Counted from the stretch's first letter, positions 1 to 6,134 are shown. The stretch: 13,545 nt of DNA from an uncultured Oscillospiraceae bacterium (GCA_934659475.1 CAKUHX010000030.1:1-13545), one strand, 5' to 3'. Notes: generated from the letters alone by a model not told the origin. A program made the numbers and translations.

Positions 1-1
1 T

Positions 2-100
2 GTCGGCGGAAATGACGGATCAAAGTTCTATTCCGCCGCCTGCGGGCGGCGGAACTCCCTGCGGGAGGGCTTTTTCGATGGGCTGGCCGGGGGCCGCTGA
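2..100 (+). CDS. possible 3' end of a gene entering from the left (very tentative)
   Basis: One plus-strand frame is open from base 2 to a TGA at 98-100 and would end a protein in ...SLREGFFDGLAGGR. Most of its codons end in G or C, as in the real genes of this window, which is the only support. The frame runs through two perfect palindromes, and its stop sits at the loop of the hairpin at 87-114. It could therefore equally be non-coding repeat. A competing frame stops at 13-15. I recognise no family. Confidence 0.2.
   Translation, partial: VGGNDGSKFYSAACGRRNSLREGFFDGLAGGR
31..75 (+). terminator. double hairpin with T run, likely intrinsic terminator
   Basis: Two adjacent hairpins. The first is a perfect 10-bp stem (TTCCGCCGCC / GGCGGCGGAA, 31-40 with 45-54, loop TGCG). 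The second is a 5-bp stem (CTCCC / GGGAG, 55-59 with 63-67), followed by a short G/C stretch and TTTTT at 71-75. They would end transcription of a plus-strand gene lying left of the window. The first hairpin may instead belong to the GC-rich intergenic palindromes common here. Confidence 0.4.
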
Positions 101-121
101 AAAGCGGCCCCCGGTGCTTTT
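87..121 (+). terminator. strong intrinsic terminator hairpin
   Basis: A perfect 12-bp stem, CCGGGGGCCGCT (87-98) with AGCGGCCCCCGG (103-114), is closed by a GAAA tetraloop (99-102). It is followed by TGCTTTTA on the plus strand. It probably ends a transcript that enters from the left edge. The T tract is short and interrupted, so efficiency is uncertain. Confidence 0.5.
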
Positions 122-161
122 ATGCCGTGGATGACAGATCCTATGAGATGCATTCTGTCGG

Positions 162-312
162 GGCGGCCTGTGGCCGCCTGAGGGGCTCTATACCAAAAGC
201 GGGTGGGCGGGCGGTATCAAGATCCCCCAGCAAGGGCAGGACCCTTGCCCTATGCGGGCAAGGCCCACGATCATGTGTGTGGGGCGCCGTCCCCAGCGGC
301 CCGCCAGCGGGC
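162..312. repeat. intergenic palindrome cluster downstream of the ABC operon
   Basis: Three small palindromes occupy the gap before the permease stop codon: GGCGGCC-TGT-GGCCGCC (162-178), GCAAGGG-CAGGA-CCCTTGC (230-248, then CCTATGCGG) and GCCCGC-CA-GCGGGC (299-312). The middle one resembles the hairpin plus CTACGG unit at 7927-7953. No open frame with a convincing ribosome binding site lies here. The last hairpin is close enough to the permease stop to end that minus-strand operon, but no T tract follows it. Confidence 0.45.
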
Positions 313-314
313 AT

Positions 315-2159
315 TCAATTCCTTATCGCCATCCTCCGGCAGGCCAGCGCGGTAGCCAGGAAGTAACCCCCGTATACCAACAGCAGCACAAGGGCGGTAG
401 CCACAGTGCTCTCCCCCACGTTCAGCTGGCCCGCCATGGCGATCACGTCGTTGGCCGCCTTCATGCCCACCGCGGAGTGGATCAGGGCCAGAGCCAGGGG
501 CAGCAAGAAGGCCAGCGCCACCTGCTGCACGGCGGAGCGGCCCACCATCCCCTCCTCCGCCCCCAGGCGGCGGAGAGTGCGGTAGCGCTTCGTATTGTCC
601 GCCCCCTGGCTCAGCTGCTGCAGGGCCAGCACCGCCGCCGCGGCCAGCAGGAAGGTAAAGCCCAGATACAGCCCCAGGAACAGGGCCAGGATCTTGCTGC
701 CCATGATTCCGGCGTAGATCTGCTGCCGGCTGTTCAGCCGCAGGCCAACATAGTCCCGAGACAGCGCCTGCAGGACATCCGCCACCGCCTGCTCCGTCTC
801 CGCAGCATCCCCGGCGTAGTCCGCCGACCAGATCTGCCGCCGCACCTTCAGCTGCTGGGCCATCTCATCGGGGATCACGGCGCAGCTCAGGCCCAGATCC
901 CCAGTGACGGGGATCGACTCCCAGTCCGTCAGCTCCCCGGGCACCGCGCCGCTGTAGGCGCTCATTCCCGCCCTGGCCCGCAAGCCGTCCAGATCGGACA
1001 GGCGGACAGCGGCGCTCACGTCCTCCACCCCGGTGATCGCCGGATCGTTATAATAGAAGGTGACGCTCTCCTGCCATGTAAAGCGGTCAGAGGCCACCCC
1101 CCGCTCCCCCAACAGGGCGGGAAAGTCGATGGGCCCGGTCTGGTCAGCCCCCTGATACTGCACGGACAGGTCGAAGGGAGCCTGCCGGTCGGTCTGGCCG
1201 TTCAGGGTAGAGTTCAGACCGATGGAGCTTGCCGTGATGCCGATGGCCAGCAGCAGAAGGATACAGATCACCGTCTGGGACAGATAGGCGGTGTGTACCC
1301 GGCTGATCCACTGGCGCAGAGTGAACATGTTCAGATCCCGGTAGTACAGCCCAGGGCGGCTGCGCACCAGCCGCAGCACAAAGCCGGACAGAGATCTGAA
1401 GATCAGCAGGGTGCCCGCGGTGCCCAGGGCCAGCATGGGGATGCAGATGGGCAGCACCGCCACGGCGACGGCCATGCCGAAGCCCAGCAGGATGGCGTAA
1501 GCCGCCAGCAGGCAGAGCACCCCCGCGCAGAACTGCACCTCCGTCCGCTTCAGGGAGACAGGCTTCAGTTCCTCGTTCCGCCGCTCCCCCTGGAGCAGGT
1601 CGATGAGCCTGGCCCGGGCCACCTGCACCCCGTTCAGGGCCATGACCAGCAGGAAGATCAGCCCGAAATACAGGGCCGTTTTCCCCGCCGCCCTGACGGA
1701 AAAGCTCAAAGCCAGCAGGGAGGCATCCATCTGGAACATGGATAAAGTGAGAGCGGACAGGCCGTAAGAGGCCCCTACCCCAAGGCCCAGACCCAGCAGG
1801 AGGGAGACCAAGCCGATCAGCCCCGTCTCCAGAAACAGCATCCGGGACACCTGCCCCTGGCTCATGCCCAGGATCAGGCAGGTGCCCAGCTCCCGCTTGC
1901 GCCGGCGCATGAGAAAGCGGTCGGCGTACACGATAAGGCAGGCCAGCACTACCGACACGAACACGGAAAACACGTCGATCAGGATCTGGATCACCCGCAC
2001 CATGTCGCTCTGGGCGGCGGCCAGGTAGGCCATGACCCCCTGGCCCTCGATGGCATTGAAGGTGTAAAACAGGCACACCCCGAAGGTGAGCGTGAGCAGA
2101 TAGACCCCGTAGTCCCGCACGGAGCGGAGCACGTTCCGGGCCGCCAGCTTACAGAACAT
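315..2159 (-). CDS. BceB-type ABC transporter permease (FtsX-like)
   Basis: 614-residue membrane subunit of an ABC exporter of the BceB/VraG kind. Such proteins work with a BceA-type ATPase in resistance to, and sensing of, cell-wall-active peptides in Firmicutes. About ten membrane spans are visible (near 18-34, 57-80, 107-133, 158-178, 211-228, 230-256, 290-313, 488-512, 545-565 and 587-607). A single large outer domain (about 316-487) lies between spans 7 and 8, which is the BceB layout. Just after span 8, LALQQLSQGADNTKRYRTLR is a typical BceB cytoplasmic stretch. The ATG at 2157-2159 was chosen because GGAGGTGA precedes it by about 8 bases and the mature-looking sequence begins MFCKLAARNVLRS. 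The frame is open upstream, but there it only overlaps the ATPase gene. It overlaps the ATPase by 11 bases, so translation is probably coupled. The substrate cannot be read from the sequence. Confidence 0.88.
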   Translation of the reverse strand: MFCKLAARNVLRSVRDYGVYLLTLTFGVCLFYTFNAIEGQGVMAYLAAAQSDMVRVIQILIDVFSVFVSVVLACLIVYADRFLMRRRKRELGTCLILGMSQGQVSRMLFLETGLIGLVSLLLGLGLGVGASYGLSALTLSMFQMDASLLALSFSVRAAGKTALYFGLIFLLVMALNGVQVARARLIDLLQGERRNEELKPVSLKRTEVQFCAGVLCLLAAYAILLGFGMAVAVAVLPICIPMLALGTAGTLLIFRSLSGFVLRLVRSRPGLYYRDLNMFTLRQWISRVHTAYLSQTVICILLLLAIGITASSIGLNSTLNGQTDRQAPFDLSVQYQGADQTGPIDFPALLGERGVASDRFTWQESVTFYYNDPAITGVEDVSAAVRLSDLDGLRARAGMSAYSGAVPGELTDWESIPVTGDLGLSCAVIPDEMAQQLKVRRQIWSADYAGDAAETEQAVADVLQALSRDYVGLRLNSRQQIYAGIMGSKILALFLGLYLGFTFLLAAAAVLALQQLSQGADNTKRYRTLRRLGAEEGMVGRSAVQQVALAFLLPLALALIHSAVGMKAANDVIAMAGQLNVGESTVATALVLLLVYGGYFLATALACRRMAIRN

Positions 2160-2916
2160 AGTCCAGCTCACCTCCCAGCCGGGACATGACGGCGATGATC
2201 TCCCCGAAGAAGGTACGGCGGTCCCTGTTTTCCCGGCGCAGCTCCGTAAAGAGCTGTCCATCCTGCAGAAATACGACCCGGCGGCAGCAGCTGGCGGTAA
2301 AGGGGTCGTGGGTGACCATCAGGACGGTGGCCCCCCGCTCCCGGTTCAGCACCTCCAGCCGCTCCAGCAGCATCTTGGCCGACTTGGAGTCCAGCGCCCC
2401 CGTGGGCTCGTCCGCCAGCACCAGGGCGGGGTGGGTCACCATGGCCCGGGCGGCCGCGCAGCGCTGCTGCTGGCCGCCGGACATCTGATAGGGATACTTG
2501 TCCAGACAGTCCCCGATGCCCAGCAGCCCGGCCATCTCCCGCACCCGGCCGGAGATCTGTCCGGCGGGGGCCCGGGTGATGGACAGGGCCAGGGCGATGT
2601 TCTCAAAGGCCGTCAGAGTGTCCAGCAGGTTGCAGTCCTGAAAGATGAAGCCCAGCTTCTCCCTGCGGAAGCGGGACAGTTCCTTCCCCTTCAGCCGGGT
2701 CAGCTCCTTCCCCTCCACCAGAATGGAGCCGCCGGTGGGCCGGTCGATGGTAGAGATGCAGTTGAGCAGGGTGGTCTTGCCGGAGCCGGAGGGCCCCATG
2801 ACAGCGGTATAGTCCCCCTCCTCCAGGGACAGGGACACCCCGTCCAGCGCCCGGGCAGCCGCGCCGCCCCGGCCGTAGACCTTGACCAGGTCGGTCACCC
2901 TTAAAATTTCAGACAT
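2149..2916 (-). CDS. BceA-type ABC transporter ATP-binding protein
   Basis: 255-residue nucleotide-binding subunit that would power the adjacent permease by ATP hydrolysis on the inner face of the membrane. Visible motifs in order: Walker A GPSGSGKTT (41-49), Q-loop glutamine 93 in FIFQD, signature MSGGQQQR (145-152), Walker B LVLADEPTGALD (165-176) and the switch histidine 203 in VTHD. This is the MacB/LolD/BceA subfamily of short ATPases paired with FtsX-like permeases. The signature begins with Met instead of the usual Leu, a common variant. The ATG is preceded by GGAGGAGGGG at a good distance. It is the first gene of a two-gene operon. The leader just upstream holds an intrinsic terminator, so expression may be controlled by attenuation. 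No histidine kinase or response regulator lies next to it in this window. Confidence 0.92.
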   Translation of the reverse strand: MSEILRVTDLVKVYGRGGAAARALDGVSLSLEEGDYTAVMGPSGSGKTTLLNCISTIDRPTGGSILVEGKELTRLKGKELSRFRREKLGFIFQDCNLLDTLTAFENIALALSITRAPAGQISGRVREMAGLLGIGDCLDKYPYQMSGGQQQRCAAARAMVTHPALVLADEPTGALDSKSAKMLLERLEVLNRERGATVLMVTHDPFTASCCRRVVFLQDGQLFTELRRENRDRRTFFGEIIAVMSRLGGELDYVL

Positions 2917-2943
2917 AGCGTTTCCCCTCCTCCGTGATGAAGC

Positions 2944-2976
2944 AAAAATACACCCCCTCCGGAAGGAGGAGGTGTA
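2944..2976 (-). terminator. intrinsic terminator or attenuator in the leader of the ABC operon
   Basis: Read on the minus strand: TACACCTCCTCC (2976-2965), loop TTCC, GGAGGGGGTGTA (2960-2949), then TTTTT (2948-2944). In RNA the 12-bp stem is fully paired with one G-U wobble. On the plus strand the same position would be an A-C mismatch, so the structure favours minus-strand RNA. The T run ends only 28 bases before the ATPase ATG, leaving no room for a promoter in between. This makes attenuation of the operon more likely than simple termination of the upstream genes. The CCTCCTCC arm could also pair with the ATPase Shine-Dalgarno (2924-2933). Confidence 0.6.
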
Positions 2977-2993
2977 TGAAGTGTACCATACAG

Positions 2994-3023
2994 TTATTAC
3001 GATACCCCTGCGAAAGAGATCAA
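2994..3023 (-). promoter_or_regulatory. candidate promoter of the ABC operon
   Basis: On the minus strand TTGATC (3023-3018) and TAATAA (2999-2994) are spaced by 18 bases in an AT-rich patch, unlike the GC-rich surroundings. Transcription would begin near 2987, about ten bases before the leader hairpin. The -10 is a weak match, so this is tentative. It is placed here mainly because a promoter is needed upstream of the attenuator. Confidence 0.3.
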
Positions 3024-3096
3024 GATTTTCTTAAAATTTGGGGAAGGAGCTAGGGGCGGATGGGGACATCGGCCCTTGCTGATCATAGGACGCATA

Positions 3097-3225
3097 AAAG
3101 GCCCCCTTGCAAAAGGGGGCTGCCACCGCCGTAAGGCGGTGACTGGGGGATCCCGTTTATGGTATCCTTTTGCAAGGATCCCCCCGCCACTTCGTGGCCC
3201 TCCCCCCTTTCACAAGGGGAGCTTT
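3097..3225. repeat. 129-base MITE-like element of nested palindromes
   Basis: The ends are imperfect inverted repeats of 24 bases (3097-3120 against 3202-3225 reversed, 19 of 24 matching), and each end is itself a hairpin. Inside are CACCGCC-GTAA-GGCGGTG (3124-3141), a long-range stem GGGGGATCC / GGATCCCCC (3145-3153 with 3176-3184) and GCCAC-TTC-GTGGC (3186-3198). No real coding frame is present. The form is that of a non-autonomous mobile or REP-like element. The remaining sequence of the gap 2917-3253 is the operon leader and a GGGGGAACCCCC palindrome (3243-3254). Confidence 0.65.
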
Positions 3226-3253
3226 CTGCCCGGGGGCCATAAGGGGGAACCCC

Positions 3254-3523
3254 CTATACCAAAAACAGCCACACGCACCACAGGGCGCTGGCAGCCAGGG
3301 CCCCCAGGGCGCCCCAAAGGGGGCCGGGCCAGCTGCGCCCCTCCTGCCGCCGGTGGCCCTTCAAATAACCGTCGGCTGTCTGGCGGGCCTGGCGGATCAC
3401 CTGGTCGGCGGTGACGCCCTCCCGCTGCAACGCCTCTTCCCGCACGATAAAAATGGCCTCCTCAAACAGCTTCGGGTCGGGCGACTTGACTAATATGACC
3501 TGACGGGTGATCCCCTTTACCAT
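3254..3523 (-). CDS. small tail-anchored protein of unknown function downstream of gpr
   Basis: 89-residue protein beginning MVKGITRQVILVKSPDPKLF. Residues 1-55 look like a compact soluble domain, with a strand, the SPDPKLFEEAIFIVREEAL helix and a second helix around VTADQVIRQARQTADGYL. A basic, flexible stretch follows (57-64). The last 20 residues (about 69-89) form one hydrophobic segment ending at the very C-terminus, so it is probably anchored in the membrane by its tail with the domain in the cytoplasm. From memory, similar short proteins lie beside gpr in other clostridia, but I know no function. The ATG at 3521-3523 was chosen because AGGAAAGGATG lies upstream and the extra N-terminal residues of the longer frame look non-coding. 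It lies 95 bases after gpr on the same strand, so a shared transcript and a sporulation role are plausible but inferred. Confidence 0.7.
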   Translation of the reverse strand: MVKGITRQVILVKSPDPKLFEEAIFIVREEALQREGVTADQVIRQARQTADGYLKGHRRQEGRSWPGPLWGALGALAASALWCVWLFLV

Positions 3524-3618
3524 GGCCCCCACATCCTTTCCTGATCTCTTTTGCCCCCGTCCGGGGTGCGGCACTGGATACAGATCTATTCTGTCCCGGC
3601 CCTCTCCCTGTTATTCCC

Positions 3619-4509
3619 TCAGCTGAGCAGCAGTTCCAGTTCCTCCAGCTCCACCCCCGGGTGCAGCGCCAGATCGATGGCGTAGCCGATCACCTTGGCG
3701 ATGTCCGCCGCCCGGCTGTCGATGTCCCGGGGGGTGACCAGCAGTTCCCGCCCCGGAGCCCCCTCCGGCACCGCCTGCCCGGTCAGGTCGGCGGCCAGGG
3801 TGGCCCCATCGATCACCGTGGGCACCCCGATGGCCGCCACCGGGATCCCCAGGCTCTCCCGGTCCAGGGCAGCCCGCCGGTTGCCCACCCCGGAGCCGGG
3901 GGCGATGCCCGCATCGGTCAGCTGCACCGTGCTGCACAGCCGCTCCACCCCCCGGCAGGCCAGGGCATCCACCACGACGACCCTGGCGGGGCGCAGGGCG
4001 GCGCATACCGCCTTCACCGTTTCGCCGCTCTCCATCCCCGTGGTGCCCAGCACCCCGGGGGTCAGCACCGCCACCGGGCGGAAACCGGCAAACTGCTCCG
4101 GCAGCTGCTCCAGCAGGTGCCTGGTGGCCAGGGTGTGGCGGCAGACCTCCGGCCCGATGCAGTCCGGGGTGATGGCCCGGTTGCCCAGCCCCGCCACCAG
4201 CACACAGTCGTCCCCCTTCAGCTCCCCCAGCAGCCCCCGCAGCTGCTCCGCCACCGCCCGGACCGACCGGGCGAACACCGCCTTCTCCCGCCGGGCAAGG
4301 CCAAACAGCTCCACCGTCACATAGGTGCCCCGGCCCTTGCCCAGGGCCTTCTCCCCCCGCTCGTCCAGCACCTCCACCACCGTGACCGGCAGGCCAAACC
4401 GCTCCCCCTCCCGGGCCCGCACCCCCTCTAATTTCGTGGTCTGCCCCGCGCTCTGCTGCCAAAGTTCTCTGGCCTCCAGGGCCAGATCCGTCCTGATCGG
4501 GCTGCTCAT
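3619..4509 (-). CDS. gpr: GPR germination protease (peptidase A25)
   Basis: 296-residue endopeptidase that degrades small acid-soluble spore proteins when a spore germinates. It is made in the forespore as an inactive zymogen. Visible family motifs: IRTDLALEA (5-13), VLVAGLGN (103-110) with ITPDCIGPEVC (113-123), LTPGVLGTTGMESGE (149-163), VVVVDALACR (177-186) and the GSGVGNRR region (205-212). Asp116 in ITPD and Asp181 in VDALA align with the two catalytic aspartates reported for Bacillus GPR, and their spacing (65) is about the same. Only four residues precede IRTD, against about a dozen in Bacillus, so any removed propeptide is very short. The protein is also shorter than the Bacillus form. 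The gene is divergent from rpsT, and the gpr-rpsT neighbourhood is conserved in Firmicutes. A forespore-type promoter lies upstream. Confidence 0.95.
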   Translation of the reverse strand: MSSPIRTDLALEARELWQQSAGQTTKLEGVRAREGERFGLPVTVVEVLDERGEKALGKGRGTYVTVELFGLARREKAVFARSVRAVAEQLRGLLGELKGDDCVLVAGLGNRAITPDCIGPEVCRHTLATRHLLEQLPEQFAGFRPVAVLTPGVLGTTGMESGETVKAVCAALRPARVVVVDALACRGVERLCSTVQLTDAGIAPGSGVGNRRAALDRESLGIPVAAIGVPTVIDGATLAADLTGQAVPEGAPGRELLVTPRDIDSRAADIAKVIGYAIDLALHPGVELEELELLLS

Positions 4510-4564
4510 CTCTCGTGTCCCCCTTTTTCGACTATATCTTGTGTGGCCCTGCGGCCTGCTCCCC

Positions 4565-4593
4565 TATTTTTTGCGACACCGCCCGCTCCATTC
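4565..4593 (-). promoter_or_regulatory. candidate sigma-F/sigma-G promoter of gpr
   Basis: On the minus strand GAATG (4593-4589), a 14-base spacer, then GCAAAAAATA (4574-4565) followed by GGGGA. The -10 fits the forespore pattern (G, purine-rich, A-A-T-A), while the -35 is a weaker match to GNATR. The segment AAAAATAGGGGA is shared exactly with the region upstream of the spoIIQ-like gene. It would give an untranslated leader of about 50 bases. Confidence 0.45.
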
Positions 4594-4622
4594 AATTTTC
4601 CGGGATTTTTTCAAAAAAACAG

Positions 4623-4651
4623 TTGATTTTTTTCCGCCTTCATGGTACAAT
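4623..4651 (+). promoter_or_regulatory. sigma-A promoter of rpsT
   Basis: TTGATT (4623-4628) and TACAAT (4646-4651) are separated by exactly 17 bases in an AT-rich stretch, a good vegetative promoter. Transcription would begin near 4658, giving a leader of about 55 bases before the rpsT start. Confidence 0.8.
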
Positions 4652-4712
4652 TCATATCTGCACAGGAATATTGTGCTTATTTTACGATGTAACATCGGAG
4701 GAGGTGTTTGGT

Positions 4713-4976
4713 TTGCCGAATATCAAGTCTGCCAAGAAGCGTGTGCTGGTCGCCCAGACCAAGGCCATGCAGAACAAGGCCGCTAAGTCCGCGCTGAAGA
4801 CCCACATGAAGAAGTTTGACGCCGCGGTGGCGGAAGGCAACCGCAGCGAGGCCGATATCGCTTACAAGGTGGCTGTCAAGGCCATGGATCAGGCCGCTGC
4901 CAAGGGTCTGGTGCACAAGAACAATGCCGCCAACAAGAAGAGCAGCATGACCATCAAGCTGAACAAGCTGGCCTGA
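4713..4976 (+). CDS. rpsT: 30S ribosomal protein S20
   Basis: 87-residue, Lys/Ala-rich protein that binds 16S rRNA and helps assemble the small ribosomal subunit. The N-terminus MPNIKSAKKRVLVAQTKAMQ, the core KTHMKKFD and the tail VHKNNAANKKSSMTIKLNKL are diagnostic, and the length equals the family norm. The start is the TTG at 4713-4715: it gives the conserved MPNIKSAKKR start and lies 6 bases after a strong AGGAGGTG (4699-4706). An in-frame GTG at 4704 lies inside that ribosome binding site and is unlikely. A UUG start is also used by E. coli rpsT, where it contributes to autoregulation. The gene is monocistronic, with its own sigma-A promoter and a strong terminator. It is divergent from gpr. 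Confidence 0.97.
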   Translation: MPNIKSAKKRVLVAQTKAMQNKAAKSALKTHMKKFDAAVAEGNRSEADIAYKVAVKAMDQAAAKGLVHKNNAANKKSSMTIKLNKLA

Positions 4977-4992
4977 TGCACGCAAACAGAGT

Positions 4993-5024
4993 AAAAGCCG
5001 TCTGATAGGTCAGACGGCTTTTTT
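4993..5024 (+). terminator. rpsT intrinsic terminator
   Basis: A perfect 13-bp stem AAAAGCCGTCTGA (4993-5005) / TCAGACGGCTTTT (5010-5022) with a TAGG loop and a run of six T ending at 5024. It lies 17 bases after the rpsT stop. Confidence 0.93.
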
Positions 5025-5056
5025 CTATCTTTCTAATTCTTCCCGGTTAAGATTTT

Positions 5057-5158
5057 GTCATTGCGAGCCAGTTCGCAAACTGGCGCGGCAATCCGTTTTC
5101 TAAACCTTTGGGATACGGATTCCCACGGCAGTGACATCGGTCACTGCCTCGGAATGAC
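5057..5158. repeat. 102-base REP/MITE-like palindromic element
   Basis: The two halves mirror each other. Each end is GTCATT(G/C)CGAG, then a hairpin, then CG(C/T)GG(C/G)AATCCGT. The left hairpin is CCAGTT-CGCA-AACTGG (5068-5083) and the right is GGCAGTGAC-ATCG-GTCACTGCC (5127-5148). The hairpins differ in sequence but keep their pairing, which argues that structure is conserved. Units starting GTCATTGCGAG and ending AATCCG are, from memory, scattered widely in gut Firmicute genomes. It occupies most of the gap between rpsT and the next gene. Confidence 0.7.
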
Positions 5159-5239
5159 CGTTTTCAGTTTAATGAAACGATATTGGGAATGAAGGGGTCG
5201 TTTGTCCACACAAGAACTACCCGGAAAGGAGGGATCCCT

Positions 5240-6097
5240 ATGCTTCGCCGTCTGCTGGGCCTGCCGCCGGTGGACCTGGGCCTGCGCATGGCGGACGCCT
5301 ATGGCCGCTACGGCGTGGCCCGCTCCGCTGCCGCCCTGTCCTACTTTCTGGTGCTCACCCTGTTCCCCCTGCTCATGTGCGCCAACTTCCTCATCGGCTC
5401 GCTCCATCTGGATCTGGAGCAGATCTTGGCCGGGCTGAGCCAGTTCCTGCCCACCGCCGCCCTGTCCACCATCCTGGACTACCTGAACTACGCCGCGGCC
5501 ACCCAGTCCTCCACCCTGCTGCTGGCCTGCCTGTTCACCATCCTCATGTGCGCCTCTGCGGGGCTGCGCACCCTGCTTCAGACCATGGACGACCTGTTCG
5601 CCGCCCCCTGCCGGGACGGCTTCCGCCGCCTGCTCCTCAGCTTCATCCTGTCCGCCCTGTTCCTGCCCACCATGTATCTGTCCGTAGTGGTAGTGCTCAC
5701 CGGCGACTGGTTCTTCCACATGCTGGAGGAGCTGCTGCCCCGGCAGCTGCTGGAGCTGATCCCCCTGTCCCTGCTGTCCCACCTGTGGCGCTGGACCCGG
5801 TATCTGCTGCTGTTCTGCTTCGTCCTGCTGCTGGTGGCGGCAGTGTACCGCCTGGGCATCCCAAAGGAGCGGGTGTCCCGCCGGGGGCTGTGGGGCTTTT
5901 CCGCCGTCACCGCTCTGGCCATGGTGGGCAGCTCGGCGGTGTTCTCCTGGTTCATCGGCATGTCCTCCCGATACGCCCTGGTATACGGCTCGCTGGCCTC
6001 TCTGATCATCCTGCTGGTGTGGCTGTACTTCTGCGGCAACATTTTGCTGTTGGGGGCGGTGCTGTGCTCCGTGTGGGGGCAAAAAAGCGCAAAATAA
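5240..6097 (+). CDS. YihY/BrkB-family membrane protein (UPF0761)
   Basis: 285-residue integral membrane protein of the YihY family. The family was once annotated as ribonuclease BN, wrongly, and its biochemical role is still unsettled. About six membrane spans are visible (near 28-53, 90-112, 131-153, 183-203, 219-240 and 249-276). Family marks are the N-terminal AAALSYFLVLTLFPLL (30-45), the polar RLGIPKERVSRRGLWGF loop (204-220) with the conserved G-W/L-G pattern, and the C-terminal YGSLASLIILLVWLYFCGNI (249-268). The ATG at 5240 is preceded 6 bases upstream by AAAGGAGGG. An earlier in-frame Met at 5183 would add a repeat-derived peptide and has no good ribosome binding site. It is monocistronic, followed by a hairpin shared with the convergent gene. 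No promoter stands out in the repeat-filled gap upstream. Confidence 0.88.
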   Translation: MLRRLLGLPPVDLGLRMADAYGRYGVARSAAALSYFLVLTLFPLLMCANFLIGSLHLDLEQILAGLSQFLPTAALSTILDYLNYAAATQSSTLLLACLFTILMCASAGLRTLLQTMDDLFAAPCRDGFRRLLLSFILSALFLPTMYLSVVVVLTGDWFFHMLEELLPRQLLELIPLSLLSHLWRWTRYLLLFCFVLLLVAAVYRLGIPKERVSRRGLWGFSAVTALAMVGSSAVFSWFIGMSSRYALVYGSLASLIILLVWLYFCGNILLLGAVLCSVWGQKSAK

Positions 6098-6102
6098 AAG
6101 GC

Positions 6103-6127
6103 GGCCTCCTGTTTTTCACAGGAGGCC
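6103..6127. terminator. bidirectional terminator hairpin between convergent genes
   Basis: A perfect 10-bp stem GGCCTCCTGT (6103-6112) / ACAGGAGGCC (6118-6127) begins 6 bases after the YihY-family stop. The minus-strand reading is followed by GCCTTTTATTTT and the plus reading by ATTTCATTT. It can serve the YihY gene and the convergent EamA remnant. Confidence 0.75.
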
Positions 6128-6134
6128 ATTTCAT

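Noticed and set aside
252..1745. Long plus-strand open frame (497 codons) opposite the permease
   Set aside because: It is antisense to a clear membrane protein, is Gln/His/Pro/Gly-rich as expected from reading GC-rich codons backwards, and resembles no family. It is a composition artefact.
3076..3493. Two overlapping plus-strand frames over the palindromic element near 3.1-3.5 kb
   Set aside because: They translate the repeat and the antisense of the small gpr-linked gene, with no ribosome binding site and no family resemblance.
5183..5239. Upstream in-frame start for the YihY-family protein
   Set aside because: It would add 19 residues (MGMKGSFVHTRTTRKGGIP) that run through the real ribosome binding site. 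The ATG at 5240 has AAAGGAGGG 6 bases away.
5141..6082. Minus-strand Gln/His-rich open frame opposite the YihY-family gene
   Set aside because: Its repetitive Q/H/E/G composition mirrors Leu/Val codons of a membrane protein read backwards. It has no ribosome binding site and no homology signal.
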